Assembly (NCBI GenBank): GCA_009784145.1
Contig: WRCI01000018.1
Location: 1 to 15,355, forward strand
DNA from: Methanobrevibacter sp.
GTDB lineage: Archaea > Methanobacteriota > Methanobacteria > Methanobacteriales > Methanobacteriaceae
Length of the DNA: 15,355 bases
Direction of reading: 5' to 3'
In this document: positions 13,648 to 15,355 of the stretch, one piece after another
How the letters are laid out: each line of letters opens with the position of its first letter
How positions within the stretch are numbered: the first letter of the stretch is position 1
Notes under the pieces: model-generated
Seen by the model: the letters and a program-made list of their open reading frames with translations, nothing else
Told to the model about the DNA's origin: nothing
Databases searched by the model: none
Translations under genes and position numbers: made by a program

Positions 13648-15087
13648 ATACAAAATTTAGCTAAAAATTCACATAATATTTTAATACTCTTACTAATTTT
13701 AGTTGTTTTAGCAACATGTAACATTAGTTTTGCAGAGGAAAATCCTATTGATAACAATGATAAAAAGGTCAATAATGAGAATAGTGTTAATATTAACAAT
13801 AATACTAATAATAGTACTCTCAATAAATCCATTTCTCAGGATAAAATAGTGTTTACAGCTAAAAAGCTCAATACATACATTAAAAAAAATAATAAACTAC
13901 CAAAAACAGTTGCTTGTGATGGTTATAAATTAACAATACCTGAATTTACTTATTTGTTGATGAAAACAATTCAATATAAAAATAATAATAATTTATCTCC
14001 TATTGTTCTTAAAAGCGGTGTCAAATATCCTAATTTCCCTACGGGAGATAGTGTAAATAAAAGAATTTATTTAAAAGATTATTATCAACATGCTTTAAGA
14101 ACTAGTAAATATGTTGATAAGCATAATAAATTACCTAACTATTTAAAAGATAATGGCAAAAAAATTCAGTTTCAAACTTATGTTTTTAAGTTTAGCCAAG
14201 CTTTATCTGTAGAAAAATTAGCCCCATATGTTTATTTAAATGTTAAAAAGAATAGTAAACTTAATAAGTATTCTAATCCTTATATTAAAGGCAATGGATT
14301 ATGGCTTTGGTCTCAATATATGAATTCAGTAAATTTTAAAAAATTAAAGAATGCTGGAATAGGAAATATTTTCTTACTTGAAAAAGCAATATATGATTTT
14401 GGAATGAACAAAGTTATAAATTTTGCCAAAACAGCTCGTAAATATAATATTAAAGTCCATATTTGGTTTTGCACATTTAAAGTTAATGGAAAATGGACTA
14501 ATCCAATAAACACTAAAACAAAATCTTATAATCATGCTTACTTTAACAAAATTCTTAAAAGGGTTGATAGGTATTCAAAGATTAAAGCTTTCGCTGGAAT
14601 TCATTTTGATTATGTAAGATATTCTGGAGTATCTTTAAAAGCATATAAATATAATTATAAAAATGGTGTTTCAGGAGAAAAAGCAATTTCAAATTTTGTG
14701 GAAATGGCAAGTAAAATAGCTAGGAAAAATAATAAGGATATCATACTTTCAGCAGCTTTAATGCCTGAACCTAAACGTTCTGTAAGATTATATGGTCAAA
14801 ATACAACTGAATTAGCTAAACATTTGGATGTATTAATACCAATGGTTTATAAATATGCTTTTGGTAAGGATAATAAGTGGATAACTAAAACAACTCGATG
14901 GTATATAAATAATTCTGGAAATGCTAAAGTATGGGTGGGTTTAGAAGTTTATGATAAAAGAATTAAACCACTTCCACCTAGAGAGATGATAAGTTCTTCT
15001 AAAGCTGCAGTAAAAGGTGGAGCAGATGGTTTAGTATTATTTAGATTTAGGTTATGGAGAGTTACAAATCTTTTGAAAGCTTACTAA
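13648..15087 (+). CDS. Secreted protein with pseudomurein-binding repeats and glycoside-hydrolase-like TIM barrel; no standard start codon
   Basis: The frame stays open upstream of the GTG at 13849 and encodes a typical signal peptide: a basic/polar start, hydrophobic core ILILLLILVVLA and cleavage site NISFA-EE (after residue 29 if ATA 13648 is codon 1). An Asn-rich linker follows (about 32-62). Two pseudomurein-binding-type repeats (about 68-107 and 147-187) share the pattern KLP-x-(Y/T)-v-x-x-x-G-x-x-(I)-x-x-x-x(F/Y)-x-(F/L). Residues about 217-479 resemble the GHL10/DUF4015-like barrel, with GIHFDYVRYSG (318-328; Asp321 a catalytic-position candidate) and IPMVYKY. No ATG, GTG or TTG occurs in frame between the upstream stop (13591) and the signal peptide. 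AAGGAGTGAT at 13632-13641 points to ATT 13645 or ATA 13648 as start, or to a lost ATG. It is isolated by the sucC terminator. Likely a wall-bound glycan-acting enzyme; the substrate is unknown. Confidence 0.8.
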   Translation: MQNLAKNSHNILILLLILVVLATCNISFAEENPIDNNDKKVNNENSVNINNNTNNSTLNKSISQDKIVFTAKKLNTYIKKNNKLPKTVACDGYKLTIPEFTYLLMKTIQYKNNNNLSPIVLKSGVKYPNFPTGDSVNKRIYLKDYYQHALRTSKYVDKHNKLPNYLKDNGKKIQFQTYVFKFSQALSVEKLAPYVYLNVKKNSKLNKYSNPYIKGNGLWLWSQYMNSVNFKKLKNAGIGNIFLLEKAIYDFGMNKVINFAKTARKYNIKVHIWFCTFKVNGKWTNPINTKTKSYNHAYFNKILKRVDRYSKIKAFAGIHFDYVRYSGVSLKAYKYNYKNGVSGEKAISNFVEMASKIARKNNKDIILSAALMPEPKRSVRLYGQNTTELAKHLDVLIPMVYKYAFGKDNKWITKTTRWYINNSGNAKVWVGLEVYDKRIKPLPPREMISSSKAAVKGGADGLVLFRFRLWRVTNLLKAY

Positions 15088-15262
15088 ATTATAATATTTT
15101 TAAATAAAATAGGCGTTTATATATTTATTTTTAGATATATAACTTTACATATCTTTATTTTTAGAAATATATTCTATTTTTATTTATTTTAAATATTCTA
15201 TTTTTACATATTTAGATATTCCATTTCTACATATATAGTCTTGATACAAATGTTTATAAGTA
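15088..15262. other. Non-coding AT-rich stretch with degenerate 22-30-bp repeats, plus TATA candidate
   Basis: After the wall gene the sequence repeats TTTATTTTTAGATATAT-like phrases (15124 and 15154, 30 bases apart) and TATTCTATTTTTACATAT-like phrases (15170-15235). A TATA candidate TTTATAA at 15253-15259, preceded by ACAAA, lies about 50 bases before the next ATG. No gene is seen. Confidence 0.5.
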
Positions 15263-15305
15263 ATGATTAACATATCTGTATATATTATGTGGAGATGTTA
15301 ATCAT
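15263..15305. promoter_or_regulatory. Perfect 11-bp inverted repeat over the start of the last gene
   Basis: ATGATTAACAT (15263-15273) is an exact inverted copy of ATGTTAATCAT (15295-15305), with 21 bases between and arm centres 32 bases apart (three helical turns). The left arm lies just after the TATA candidate; the right arm covers the last bases before the ATG and part of the ATG itself. If transcription starts about 25 bases after the TATA box, the left arm is not in the RNA, so a DNA operator is more likely than an RNA hairpin. Confidence 0.55.
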
Positions 15306-15355
15306 GGTAAATATGGTTCAAAAGAAAGTTAAAAATCATTTATCAAAAAATGAAT
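15304..15355 (+). CDS. Start of an unidentified gene (cut by window edge)
   Basis: ATG at 15304 preceded by GGAGATG (15291-15297). Seventeen codons are visible, beginning MVNMVQKKVKNHLSKNE, which is basic and polar with no recognisable motif. It is not a signal peptide. The inverted repeat over its start suggests tight transcriptional control. Product cannot be assigned from this fragment. Confidence 0.55.
   Translation, partial: MVNMVQKKVKNHLSKNE

Noticed and set aside
13614..13832. Minus-strand open frame of 72 codons over the signal-peptide region
   Set aside because: It is the antisense of the signal peptide and Asn-rich linker; its Leu-rich composition is the mirror of that sequence, and no ribosome binding site was found.

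Overview
The window looks like chromosomal DNA from a host-associated methanogen of the order Methanobacteriales, most likely a low-GC Methanobrevibacter or close relative. Four things suggest this: thiol:fumarate reductase subunit B, archaeal multi-subunit 2-oxoacid:ferredoxin oxidoreductases (indolepyruvate type IorAB and 2-oxoglutarate type KorDABC), pseudomurein-binding repeats on a secreted protein (pseudomurein walls are typical of Methanobacteriales and Methanopyrus), and extremely AT-rich intergenic DNA with archaeal TATA-like boxes and AGGTGA/GGAG ribosome binding sites.

Layout. On the minus strand at the left end lie the start of a TrmJ/SpoU-type RNA methyltransferase (1-252, cut by the window) and tfrB (334-1896). 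A divergent regulatory gap follows, then on the plus strand iorA and iorB (2386-5087). A 945-base gene-free stretch carries an exact 82-bp tandem duplication and ends in a hairpin that buries the ribosome binding site of an unrecognised 211-residue gene (6033-6668). Next come an MreB/actin-fold gene (6998-8128), a 726-base repeat-filled gap, korD-korA-korB (8855-11150), korC (11357-11908) and sucC (12285-13394). A clear hairpin-plus-T9 terminator separates sucC from a secreted protein with pseudomurein-binding repeats and a glycoside-hydrolase-like TIM barrel (about 13648-15087). A new plus-strand gene begins at 15304 under a perfect 11-bp inverted repeat and runs off the window.

How the genes work together. 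TfrB, SucC and KorDABC are components of three successive steps of the incomplete reductive TCA route of methanogens: fumarate to succinate, succinate to succinyl-CoA, succinyl-CoA plus CO2 to 2-oxoglutarate (the glutamate precursor). The partners TfrA and SucD are not in the window. IorAB handles aryl pyruvates with the same ferredoxin chemistry. The MreB-like protein and the pseudomurein-binding protein form a second theme, cell shape and wall.

The most unusual aspect is the intergenic DNA, roughly a quarter of the window. After many genes the sequence consists of short tandem arrays with units of 16, 17, 17-18, 21, 23, 29-30, 41, 61 and 82 bp. In three cases (sucC, korB, tfrB) the unit is visibly copied from the last codons of the gene itself. 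Other points of interest are the RBS-sequestering hairpin at 5989-6021, the secreted protein that keeps an intact signal-peptide frame but lacks any ATG/GTG/TTG start, and the inverted-repeat operator candidate over the start of the last gene. No tRNA, rRNA, CRISPR array or intact insertion sequence was seen.
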